Below are positions 27,081 through 34,535 of a stretch of DNA of 64,000 nucleotides, one piece after another; positions within the stretch are counted from its first letter, which is position 1, and each line of letters opens with the position of its first letter. Origin of the DNA: Actinomadura barringtoniae (GTDB lineage Bacteria; Actinomycetota; Actinomycetes; Streptosporangiales; Streptosporangiaceae); the NCBI RefSeq assembly GCF_017573505.1, contig NZ_JAGEOJ010000004.1, positions 372,001 through 436,000 of the forward strand. Direction: 5' to 3'. The position numbers and the translations under genes were made by a program. The notes beneath the pieces were generated by a model. The model was not told the DNA's origin. It did not search any database and worked only from the letters and a program-made list of their open reading frames with translations.

Positions 27081-27184
27081 GCTCCGCCTTCAGTGCCCGT
27101 CCTTGGCCGCCGCCAGCAGGAGTGCCAGCCATCACCCACATCGGGGCATGTCAGCGCAACCGCCCTCCCAGGAAGGGAATGCCC

Positions 27185-28381
27185 ATGCTCAGTCGTTCTG
27201 CACGGCGCGCGCCGATCCGCATGTCCGGCCGGCTGTTCGCAGTGACCGTGCTCGCCGTCACCGCCGCCGGAGTCGGCTCGGCGGCCTCCGCCGCCCCGAC
27301 CGGGGGCAGGGGAGGCCCGCCGACGATTCAGAAGGATCTGTTCGGCACCGTCTCCGACGGCACCAAGGTCTGGCGGTACACCCTCACCAGCGGCAAGGTC
27401 CGCGTCAGGATCATCACCTACGGCGGGATCGTGCAGACGATCGAGACGCCCGACCGGCACGGCCGTACGACCAACGTGGCGCTGGGCTTCAAGACGCTCG
27501 ACGACTACGTCGCGCACAACAATCCCGGCCCCTACTTCGGCGCGCTGATCGGCCGGTACGCCAACCGCATCGCCAAGGGCACCTTCACCCTCGACGGCGC
27601 GACGTACCACCTGCCGATCAACAACGACCCGAACAGCCTGCACGGCGGCACCAAGGGGTTCGACACCAAGGTCTGGACGGCCACCCCGTCGCAGACCCCC
27701 GGCGCGGTGTCGCTGCGGCTCGACCTCACCAGCCCGGACGGCGACATGGGCTACCCGGGGACCCTGAAGGCCACCGCGACCTACACCCTGTCCGGGTCGG
27801 CGCTGCGCATCGACTACCGGGCGACGACCGACAAGGCGACGGTCGTCAACCTGACCAACCACTCCTACTTCAACCTGGCCGGTGAGGGCACCGGCACCAT
27901 CTACGGCCAGCGGCTCAAGCTGAACGCGAGCCGCTACACGCCGGTCGACTCCACCCTGATCCCGAACGGGCGGCTGGACCCCGTGGCGGGCACGCCGCTG
28001 GACTTCAGGCAGGCCACCGCGATCGGCGCGCGCATCCGCGACGGCTTCCAGCAGCTGGTGTTCGGGCGCGGCTACGACCACAACTTCGTCGTCGACGGCT
28101 CCGGGTTCCGCCTCGCCGCGCGGGCCGACGACCCGGGCACCGGCCGCGTCCTGTCGATGTACTCCGACCAGCCCGGCATCCAGTTCTACTCGGGCAACTT
28201 CCTGGACGGCACCCTCTACGGGACCAGCGGCCGGGCCTACCGGCAGGGCGACGGCTTCGCGCTGGAGACCCAGCACTTCCCGGACTCGCCGAACCAGCCG
28301 AACTTCCCCTCGACCGTCCTGCGTCCCGGCCAGACCTACACGACCTCGACGGTCTACGCGTTCTCCACGGAAGGCTCGTGA
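27185..28381 (+). CDS. galM: Secreted aldose 1-epimerase (galactose mutarotase)
   Basis: A 398-aa GalM-family mutarotase with an N-terminal export signal (Arg-rich start, hydrophobic 'LFAVTVLAVTAAGVGSAASA', cleavage near residue 36). Family motifs are 'GALIGRYANRI', 'NNDPNSLHGG', 'LTNHSYFNLAG' with the catalytic His, 'YDHNF' with the substrate Asp, and the C-terminal 'LETQHFPDSPNQPNFPS' with the catalytic Glu. It equilibrates alpha and beta anomers outside the membrane, presumably for the ABC transporter encoded next. ATG 27185 lies 7 bp after AGGAAGGG. ATG 27179 is too close to that site. Its stop overlaps the next start (TGATG). Confidence 0.92.
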   Translation: MLSRSARRAPIRMSGRLFAVTVLAVTAAGVGSAASAAPTGGRGGPPTIQKDLFGTVSDGTKVWRYTLTSGKVRVRIITYGGIVQTIETPDRHGRTTNVALGFKTLDDYVAHNNPGPYFGALIGRYANRIAKGTFTLDGATYHLPINNDPNSLHGGTKGFDTKVWTATPSQTPGAVSLRLDLTSPDGDMGYPGTLKATATYTLSGSALRIDYRATTDKATVVNLTNHSYFNLAGEGTGTIYGQRLKLNASRYTPVDSTLIPNGRLDPVAGTPLDFRQATAIGARIRDGFQQLVFGRGYDHNFVVDGSGFRLAARADDPGTGRVLSMYSDQPGIQFYSGNFLDGTLYGTSGRAYRQGDGFALETQHFPDSPNQPNFPSTVLRPGQTYTTSTVYAFSTEGS

Positions 28382-29529
28382 TGAAGAAGATCGATCCCGC
28401 CGTCGAAGAGGCCGTCGACACCCTCGGTCTGGGCGACGTGGCGCGCCGGCGGCTGCTCAGCGGCGCGGGCCTGGTGAGCGCCACCGCCGCGGCCTCGGCG
28501 CTGCTGGCGGCCTGCTCGTCGGACAACAAGTCCAGCAGCCAGAAGTCGTCGGGGAGCGGCGGCAGCGGCGCCGGTGACTTCCCCGAGACGCCCAAGTGGA
28601 AGTTCGTGTTCGTCAACCACGTCACCACCAACCCGTTCTTCACCCCGACGCAGTACGGGGCGCAGGACGCGTGCGCCCTGCTCGGCTGCTCGTTCCAGTG
28701 GACGGGCTCCAAGGACTCGGTGGTGCCGGAGATGGTCAGCGCGACCAACGCGGCGATCTCCGCCAAGGCCGACGGCCTCGCGGTCGCGGTCGTCGACAAG
28801 ACCGCGTTCAAGCAGCCGGTGGACAACGCGCTGAACGCGGGCATCCCGGTGGTCTCCTACAACGCCGACGGAGCGCGCGGCAATCCGGGCACGAGCCGGC
28901 TGGCCTACATCGGGCAGGACCTGTACGTCTCCGGCTACCAGCTCGGGACACGCATCGCCTCGCTGATGACGGGCGGTGACGCGGTCGGCTTCATCGCGAC
29001 GCCCGGCTCGCTCAACATCCAGCCCCGCATCGACGGCGCCAAGGACGCGATCAAGGCGTCCGGCAAGCCGATCAACTTCAAGGACGTGGCGAGCGGCGCC
29101 GAGCTGCCGAAGGAGCTGTCCACCATCGACGCCTACGTTCAGGGGCACCCGAACCTCAAGGGGATCTTCGCGGTGGACGCCGGGTCGACCGAGGCCATCG
29201 GCAAGACCGTCGCCAAGTACAACCTCAAGAGCAAGGGGGTCGTCGCCGGCGGGTTCGACCTGAACCCGGCCACGCTCACCGCGGTCAAGGCGGGCAATCT
29301 CGACTTCACCATCGATCAGCAGCCATATCTGCAGGGCTTCCTGCCCGTGCAGTACCTGTGGCTCTACAAGCTGTCGGGCGGGCTGGTCGCCCCGCCCGAG
29401 ACCAACACCGGCCTGCTGTTCGTGACCAAGGACAACGTCGACCCGTACCTGACGACCAAGACCAGGTTCGAGGGGTCGAGCACCAAACAGCAGGTGCTCA
29501 GCCGGTCCGGTCCGATCCCGCACAAGTAG
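28381..29529 (+). CDS. Sugar ABC transporter substrate-binding lipoprotein (FrcB-like, Tat signal)
   Basis: A 382-aa type I binding protein. The N-terminus carries a twin-arginine motif (RRRLLSG, 22-28), a hydrophobic stretch and a good lipobox LAAC (Cys45), so it is a Tat-exported lipoprotein. A Ser/Gly-rich linker (46-67) precedes the domain starting 'KFVFVNHVTTNPFFTPTQYGAQD'. The ligand is probably an aldose, given the coupled exported mutarotase. The 20-residue charged lead before the RR motif is unusual but shares the ATG that overlaps galM. The permease lies 22 bp downstream. Confidence 0.9.
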   Translation: MKKIDPAVEEAVDTLGLGDVARRRLLSGAGLVSATAAASALLAACSSDNKSSSQKSSGSGGSGAGDFPETPKWKFVFVNHVTTNPFFTPTQYGAQDACALLGCSFQWTGSKDSVVPEMVSATNAAISAKADGLAVAVVDKTAFKQPVDNALNAGIPVVSYNADGARGNPGTSRLAYIGQDLYVSGYQLGTRIASLMTGGDAVGFIATPGSLNIQPRIDGAKDAIKASGKPINFKDVASGAELPKELSTIDAYVQGHPNLKGIFAVDAGSTEAIGKTVAKYNLKSKGVVAGGFDLNPATLTAVKAGNLDFTIDQQPYLQGFLPVQYLWLYKLSGGLVAPPETNTGLLFVTKDNVDPYLTTKTRFEGSSTKQQVLSRSGPIPHK

Positions 29530-29551
29530 ACACGCGGAAGTGACGCGGTCC

Positions 29552-30586
29552 ATGAGCGACACCATCAGCGACAAGGCGGAGGCGGCCGGAGCGCCCGCAC
29601 CGGGGCGCCGCGTGCACGGGGTGCTCCGGCTCGCCTTCGACGGGTTCATGCGCCGTCGCGAGGCGACGATCCTCCTCGTGGCGCTGGGCCTGGTCATCTA
29701 CTTCCAGTACGCCAAGTCGGTCTTCCTCAGCCACGACAACCTGGTGAACATCTCGCAGAGCACGGCGCCGTACGCGATCCTCGCGGTCGGCGAGGTGCTG
29801 CTGCTGGTCAGCGGCGAGATCGACCTGTCGGCCGGGATGGTCTTCACCCTGTCGCCGTTCCTGATGCACTACGCGATCGACTACTACGGGGTCTACCCGA
29901 TCCTCGCGATCGCGCTGTCGGTGCTGGCGGGCGCGGCCATCGGCCTGGGCAACGGCCTGGTGGTCGTGGTGCTGCGGGTGCCGTCGTTCGTCGCCACGCT
30001 CGGGTCCCTCTTCCTGATCCAGGGGATCACCCTGACCACCTCGCACGCCTACCCGGCGGAGATCCCGCCGGCGGCGGTGGACCTGGGCAAGTGGTTCGGG
30101 CGCGGCGAGTGGTCGGAGCTGATCTGGTGCCTGGCGATCGTCGCCTACTTCCACGTCGTGCTGACCCGCACGCGGTGGGGGCTGCACACGATCGCGGTCG
30201 GCGGCAACCCGCTCGGGGCCAGCGAGGCCGGCATCCGCACCGGCCGGATCAAGATCGGCAACTTCATGATCATGGGGGCGCTGGCGGGCTTCGCGGGGAT
30301 CCTCGAGGCGTTCCGCACCCAGACGATCGACCCCAGCTCCGGCGGCACCGGCGCGATGTTCTTCGCGGTGTCGGCGGCCGTGATCGGCGGGACGGCGCTG
30401 GCCGGCGGGTCGGGCACGGTCATCGGCGCGCTGCTCGGTGCGCTGGTGCTGGCCGTGCTGCAGAACGGCTTCAACCTCATCGGGATCAGCGCGAACCCGT
30501 TCAACCTGATCCTCGGCATCGCGATCATCGTCTCGATGATCCTCAACGTGCATCTCGCCAGGCTGCGGAGGGCGGGCAGAACGTGA
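29552..30586 (+). CDS. Sugar ABC transporter permease (FrcC-like)
   Basis: A 344-aa BPD_transp_2 permease with about ten hydrophobic segments from residue 38 on, 'SGEIDLSAGMVFTLSP', 'VPSFVATLGSLFLIQGIT' and 'GGTALAGGSGTVIGALLGA'. ATG 29552 is preferred to GTG 29540, which abuts the GGAAG site. The last codons overlap the ATPase GTG (GTGA). The order receptor-permease-ATPase is that of frcBCA and differs from the first cassette (receptor-ATPase-permease). Confidence 0.9.
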   Translation: MSDTISDKAEAAGAPAPGRRVHGVLRLAFDGFMRRREATILLVALGLVIYFQYAKSVFLSHDNLVNISQSTAPYAILAVGEVLLLVSGEIDLSAGMVFTLSPFLMHYAIDYYGVYPILAIALSVLAGAAIGLGNGLVVVVLRVPSFVATLGSLFLIQGITLTTSHAYPAEIPPAAVDLGKWFGRGEWSELIWCLAIVAYFHVVLTRTRWGLHTIAVGGNPLGASEAGIRTGRIKIGNFMIMGALAGFAGILEAFRTQTIDPSSGGTGAMFFAVSAAVIGGTALAGGSGTVIGALLGALVLAVLQNGFNLIGISANPFNLILGIAIIVSMILNVHLARLRRAGRT

Positions 30587-31395
30587 CGGACACACCCAGC
30601 CCGCAGAGCGCACCGGACTCCGGCGCACCGGGGACGCCGGACCCGCCCGCCCTGCAGGTCGACCACATCGCCAAGCGGTTCGGTGCCGTGGCCGCGCTGA
30701 CCGACGTCAGCCTGCGGCTGCGCAAGGGCGAGGTCCTCGGCCTGATCGGCGACAACGGCGCGGGCAAGTCGACCCTGATCAAGATCCTCAGCGGCTTCCA
30801 CCGGCCGGACACGGGCCGCATCGTGGTGGAGGGTGAGGAGGTGGCGATCAAGTCGGTGGACCACGCGCGCTCGCTCGGCATCGACACCGTCTACCAGGAC
30901 CTGGCCCTGATCAACGAGCTGACCGTCTACCACAACATGTTCCTGAACCGGGAGATCGTGCGCTGGCCGCTGCTGCACAACCGCGCCATGCGGCGGCTCG
31001 CCCGGAAGCACCTGGACGACCTGGGCGTGCGGATCGCGTCGGTGGACGCCGAGGTGGCCAAGCTGTCGGGCGGCCAGCGCCAGGCCATCGCGGTCGCCCG
31101 CTCGGTCTACTCCGACGCCCGGATCCTGCTCCTGGACGAGCCGCTGGCGGCCATGGGGGCCAAGGAGGGCGCGCTCATCCTCGACCTCGTCCGCGACCTC
31201 AAGGCGCGCGGCGAGGTGTCGATCATCATCATCGCGCACAACTACGCGCAGGTCCTGGAGGTGTGCGACCGGGTCAACCTGCTCCAGCACGGCCGGATCA
31301 CCTACGACAAGGAGACCGCGGAGACCTCGCTGCAGGAGCTCACCGATCTCGTCGTCGCCGAGTACCGCAACACCCGGAGGGGCGGCGGCTCATGA
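30583..31395 (+). CDS. Sugar ABC transporter ATPase, single-domain (FrcA-like)
   Basis: A 270-aa ABC ATPase with a Pro/Ser-rich 22-residue lead, Walker A GDNGAGKST, Q-loop 'VYQDLAL', signature LSGGQRQ, Walker B 'ILLLDEPLAAMG' and H-loop 'IIAHNYAQ'. It is one NBD only, so it works as a homodimer. The D-loop region 'EPLAAMGAKEG' departs from the usual EPTAAL. The GTG start overlaps the permease stop. The stop codon is the first unit of a 20-bp tandem repeat that leads into the dehydrogenase gene. Confidence 0.9.
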   Translation: MTDTPSPQSAPDSGAPGTPDPPALQVDHIAKRFGAVAALTDVSLRLRKGEVLGLIGDNGAGKSTLIKILSGFHRPDTGRIVVEGEEVAIKSVDHARSLGIDTVYQDLALINELTVYHNMFLNREIVRWPLLHNRAMRRLARKHLDDLGVRIASVDAEVAKLSGGQRQAIAVARSVYSDARILLLDEPLAAMGAKEGALILDLVRDLKARGEVSIIIIAHNYAQVLEVCDRVNLLQHGRITYDKETAETSLQELTDLVVAEYRNTRRGGGS

Positions 31396-31436
31396 CTGCG
31401 GCCCGGCTCTCATGACCGCGGGCTGCCCCTCATGAC
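31389..31436 (+). repeat. Threefold 20-bp repeat of a CTCATGAC stop/start junction
   Basis: CTCATGAC occurs exactly at 31389, 31409 and 31429. The first ATG (31392) overlaps the ATPase stop. It opens a 7-codon ORF (MTAARLS) whose stop overlaps the second ATG (31412), which opens another 7-codon ORF (MTAGCPS) whose stop lies just before the third ATG (31432), the true start of the dehydrogenase. The intervening bases have drifted but keep the period. It looks like slippage of a translational-coupling junction. Confidence 0.7.
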
Positions 31437-32496
31437 GGCCGGGCGGCCGCCGGAGGCCACCGGCCGGTCACGTTCGGTCCTGCTCGAGGCGCCTCATCGG
31501 ATGCGGCTGGTGACCGGCGAGATCCCGCGGCCGGGGCACGGCGAGGCGCTCGTCCGTGTCTCGGCCGCGGGCATCTGCGGCAGCGACCGGGAGCTGTACG
31601 AGGGAACGCGGCCGGAGGGGTTCCGCACGTACCCGATCGTGCCGGGCCACGAATGGTCCGGGATCGTCTCGGCGACGGGCCCCGGCGTGGATCCGAGCCT
31701 CGCCGGAGCGCCCGTCGTCGGTGAGGGCTACCGCAACTGCCAGGCCTGCGACCGTTGCCGCGAGGGCGACACGAACCTGTGCACGACGGGGTACGACGAG
31801 ACCGGCTTCACCCGGCCGGGCGCCTTCGCCGACCATCTCGTTCTGCCCGCGCGGCTGCTCCACCCGCTGCCGCCGGGCACCGATCTTCGTTCGGCGGCCC
31901 TGCTGGAGCCCGCCGCGGTGGCGGTCGCGGCCGTGCTGCGGGCCTCCGTGCAACCGGGAGAACGGGTGGCGGTCGTCGGCGGCGGCACGCTGGGCCTGCT
32001 CGCCGTCCAGGTGCTCGCCACCTACTCCCCCGCCGAGCTGCTGGTGGTCGAGCCTCGCGCGGGCCGGGCGGGACTCGCGCGCGAGTCCCGCGCGACCGGG
32101 CTGAGCACGCCTGACGAGGCCGCCGCACTGGCCCCGTCGTTCGACGCCGTCGTGGAGACGGCGGGCGTACAAGGGTCGGCTCGTGCGGCGGCACAGATGC
32201 TGCGCCGGGGCGGCCGCCTCGTTCTCGCGGGCATCCCCGGCGGAACGCCGGAGGGGCTGCCGCCCAGCCTGATCGTCGAGCGGCAGCTCGCCATCGGAAG
32301 CGTCTTCGGCATGCCGTCGGCCGCCTGGGTGCAGGCCGTACGGATGTTCCGCGCCGGTCTGCTGCGGCCCGGACTGCTGATCAGCCACGAGCTGGAACTG
32401 GAGGACTTCGACAAGGCCCTGCGATTGGTCGCGGGCACCCACGACGCCGACGGCGCCGAGGTGGGAAAAGTCCTGTTGTGCCCGCGGTCCGTCTAA
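31432..32496 (+). CDS. Zinc-dependent medium-chain alcohol/polyol dehydrogenase
   Basis: A 354-aa MDR enzyme. Catalytic zinc ligands are Cys49 (GICGSD) and His73-Glu74 (PGHEWSG). Structural zinc is held by Cys103, Cys106, Cys109 and Cys117. The nucleotide site is 'AVVGGGTLGLLAVQV'. It resembles sorbitol/threonine/galactitol-phosphate dehydrogenases and would oxidise a sugar or polyol secondary alcohol. No good ribosome site precedes ATG 31432; it probably depends on coupled translation through the repeated junctions upstream. It is the last gene of the galM-ABC operon. Confidence 0.87.
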   Translation: MTAGRPPEATGRSRSVLLEAPHRMRLVTGEIPRPGHGEALVRVSAAGICGSDRELYEGTRPEGFRTYPIVPGHEWSGIVSATGPGVDPSLAGAPVVGEGYRNCQACDRCREGDTNLCTTGYDETGFTRPGAFADHLVLPARLLHPLPPGTDLRSAALLEPAAVAVAAVLRASVQPGERVAVVGGGTLGLLAVQVLATYSPAELLVVEPRAGRAGLARESRATGLSTPDEAAALAPSFDAVVETAGVQGSARAAAQMLRRGGRLVLAGIPGGTPEGLPPSLIVERQLAIGSVFGMPSAAWVQAVRMFRAGLLRPGLLISHELELEDFDKALRLVAGTHDADGAEVGKVLLCPRSV

Positions 32497-32548
32497 GACC
32501 GAACGGGTAGATCCCACGCCCTTCTCATTGCGAAAAGAGCGTTGAACA

Positions 32549-32564
32549 CGTCCGGCGCCGGACG
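32549..32564. terminator. Palindromic hairpin after the dehydrogenase gene
   Basis: CGTCCGGCGCCGGACG is a perfect 16-bp palindrome 53 bp after the stop codon. It has no T-run, as is common in high-GC actinobacteria. It could instead be a protein site. Confidence 0.4.
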
Positions 32565-32624
32565 CGTACCACTCGATAAGGCAGTGCGACGACGCGATGC
32601 TTCAGGGATTCGTACCTCTTGGCC

Positions 32625-32688
32625 GGGAGCGAGTGGCCCGTGCGGCGGAAGCCGGGTGAAATGGAGACCGCGCGGACCACTCGCTCCC
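32625..32688. ncRNA. Long-armed inverted repeat, possible structured RNA or terminator
   Basis: GGGAGCGAGTGG (32625-32636) pairs perfectly with CCACTCGCTCCC (32677-32688). The 40-nt loop is GC-rich and can fold further. It matches no riboswitch family I recognise. It lies about 60 bp upstream of the predicted promoter of the DUF1996 gene. Confidence 0.35.
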
Positions 32689-32750
32689 ATCTGTGCGACC
32701 CGCTGAGATTAGGCCGATCGAGGCCTCTGACGCGGCTCCTTAAGGTTGCG

Positions 32751-32779
32751 TTGACCTGTATCTGAGCGGCCCATAAGCG
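32751..32779 (+). promoter_or_regulatory. Candidate promoter of the DUF1996 gene
   Basis: TTGACC (32751-32756), a 17-bp spacer, TAAGCG (32774-32779). The -35 is good and the -10 weak. A leader of about 130 nt would follow. Confidence 0.4.
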
Positions 32780-32916
32780 CGCAGGGCCGTTCACCCGTGG
32801 GCGTGGCCGTCACCGAAATTGGTGAGACAGGCTTGAACCAGAGTGACCGGCGGCGCGTACCAATGGAACGGAGCCGGGTGCCCTTCCTCACACCCTTAAC
32901 AAGGAGGGAGCGCCGC

Positions 32917-34359
32917 ATGCGACATGCACGGCGATCACCATCCGTTCGGCGCGGCATCACCCTGGCCGCGGGCGGCGGCCTTCTCCTGGCGAGCTTCCTG
33001 CCCGCCGGGGCGAACGCCTCGGCGTTGCCGGCGGCCAGGGCGCAGACCATCAACTGCCCGGACGTGGCAGGACGCCTCCCGCAGGTGCCCGCGCAGGCCA
33101 AGGCCGAGGTGGACCGCAACCTCGCGCAGCTCGGCACGCAGGTCCAGGAGGCCGAACGGCGGCTGGCGACCTCGGCAGGGCAGGGCGGCCCCGCCTTCGT
33201 GCAGAACGCGATCCTGGGACCGCTGCGAGACAAGCGCGTCGCCGCGATCAACCGCATCGCCACCGCCATCGGCCGCGTGGCGCAACGTCCCGCCGGGCTG
33301 GACGCCCTGGCCGCCTGCACGCTGACCGGCGACGCGGGCGGCGGCCAGGGGAACGGCATGGACATGGGCAATGGCATGGACATGGGCAACGGAGGCCAGG
33401 GCAACGGGACCGGCAACGGGGGCCAAGGCAACGGCAACGGGGCAGGCAGCGGCGGCCAGGCCCAGCAGCGTCCCGTCGCCTCCGACTTCGTCGACATCCG
33501 GCGGGTGCGGCCGAACGCCCAGCAGGCCCGGGCCGGCCGGCGCGGCTCCCGCGGCACGTTCAGCTCGCGCTGCGGACGCAACGAGAACCGCCACTCCAAC
33601 TCCGACAACTTCATCGTCGCGCCCGGCGTCTCGAACGGCGCGCACCACGCGCACGACTACGTCGGCAACCTGTCCACCGACGGCAACTCCACCGACCAGA
33701 GCCTGGCCGCGGCGGGCACCACCTGCTCCAACGGCGACAAGTCCCCCTACTACTGGCCAGTGGTGCGCCTGCGTTCCCCCAACGACCCGCCGCAGAACGA
33801 TCAGGCCGCCGCGGACGGCAACGTGGGCCGCGTTCTGCGTCCCGCGAGCGTCACGCTGCAGTTCCGCGGCAACGCCAGGAGCAGGGTGACCGCGATGCCG
33901 CGCTTCATGCGCGTCATCACCGGCGATGCCAAGGCCGCCACCAACGGCCCCGCGAACGCCCACGCCTCCTGGACGTGCACGGGGTTCGAGAACCGGCGGC
34001 TGACCGACAAGTACCCGCTCTGCCCCCGTGGCAGCCAGGTGACCAGGGTCCTGGAGTTCCCCAGCTGCTGGGACGGCCAGAACACCGACAGCGCCAACCA
34101 CCGTACGCACGTCGTCTTCCCCGACCAGCGCGGCACCTGCCCGTCCGGCACGCGAGCGGTCCCCCAGCTGCGGATGAGGCTCACCTACAACATCAACCTC
34201 AGCCGCCGGCAGCTCGCCCAGGGCAAGGTCTACGCCGTCGACAGCTTCCCCGAGCAACTCCACAACCCGGTCACCGACCACGGTGACTTCGTCAACGTCA
34301 TGTCCGACAACCTCATGCGCCGCGCCGCCACCTGTATCAACCAGGGCCGCCGCTGCTAA
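32917..34359 (+). CDS. Secreted DUF1996-domain protein
   Basis: A 480-aa exported protein. The signal peptide has an Arg-rich start, hydrophobic 'GITLAAGGGLLLASFLPAGANA', and cleavage near residue 34. Residues about 40-135 form a helical region, 144-183 a low-complexity linker rich in Gly, Asn and Gln with two MDMGNG units, and the remainder is a DUF1996 domain ('VDIRRVRPNAQQA', 'HHAHDYVGNLSTD', 'LEFPSCWDG', 'NHRTHVVFPD', 'DSFPEQLHNPVTDHGDFVN'). Function is unknown; homologues in fungi and actinobacteria are extracellular. ATG 32917 follows AAGGAGGGAG. A strong terminator follows, so it is monocistronic. Confidence 0.85.
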   Translation: MRHARRSPSVRRGITLAAGGGLLLASFLPAGANASALPAARAQTINCPDVAGRLPQVPAQAKAEVDRNLAQLGTQVQEAERRLATSAGQGGPAFVQNAILGPLRDKRVAAINRIATAIGRVAQRPAGLDALAACTLTGDAGGGQGNGMDMGNGMDMGNGGQGNGTGNGGQGNGNGAGSGGQAQQRPVASDFVDIRRVRPNAQQARAGRRGSRGTFSSRCGRNENRHSNSDNFIVAPGVSNGAHHAHDYVGNLSTDGNSTDQSLAAAGTTCSNGDKSPYYWPVVRLRSPNDPPQNDQAAADGNVGRVLRPASVTLQFRGNARSRVTAMPRFMRVITGDAKAATNGPANAHASWTCTGFENRRLTDKYPLCPRGSQVTRVLEFPSCWDGQNTDSANHRTHVVFPDQRGTCPSGTRAVPQLRMRLTYNINLSRRQLAQGKVYAVDSFPEQLHNPVTDHGDFVNVMSDNLMRRAATCINQGRRC

Positions 34360-34379
34360 GAGCCCCCTCAACGCGGACT

Positions 34380-34424
34380 GCCGGTGTCCGGGCGCGGGAG
34401 CACCCCCGCCGCCCGGGCACCGGC
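34380..34424 (+). terminator. Intrinsic terminator after the DUF1996 gene
   Basis: A 15-bp stem (34380-34394 with 34410-34424) containing one G-U pair, with a 15-nt loop, 20 bp after the stop. It has no T-run, as is usual at this GC content. Confidence 0.7.
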
Positions 34425-34446
34425 CACGCCCATGAGGTGGGCGTTC

Positions 34447-34535
34447 GGCAGTACTCGACCGGTTCTCGACCGGCGCTCTTAGGGGCCGGGGCACGGTGTG
34501 GCCGTGATCCAGATCGTGCCGAGGCGAGTACTGCC
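34447..34535. repeat. 11-bp inverted repeat flanking the POT gene start
   Basis: GGCAGTACTCG (34447-34457) and CGAGTACTGCC (34525-34535) are perfect reverse complements. They bracket the ribosome site and the GTG start at 34498, so base pairing in mRNA would enclose the start. Each arm also contains the palindrome AGTACT, which could be a protein half-site. Confidence 0.45.

Larger units (their letters stand above)
32497..32916. other. 420-bp gene-free region with structured elements
   Basis: No convincing coding sequence is seen. From left to right the region holds the 16-bp palindrome (32549-32564), a 12-bp inverted repeat with a 40-nt loop (32625-32688), AGGCC-GATCGA-GGCCT (32711-32726), a promoter-like TTGACC-N17-TAAGCG (32751-32779), and an AAGGAGGGAG ribosome site directly before ATG 32917. 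The upstream in-frame codons from 32797 look like untranslated leader. Confidence 0.5.
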
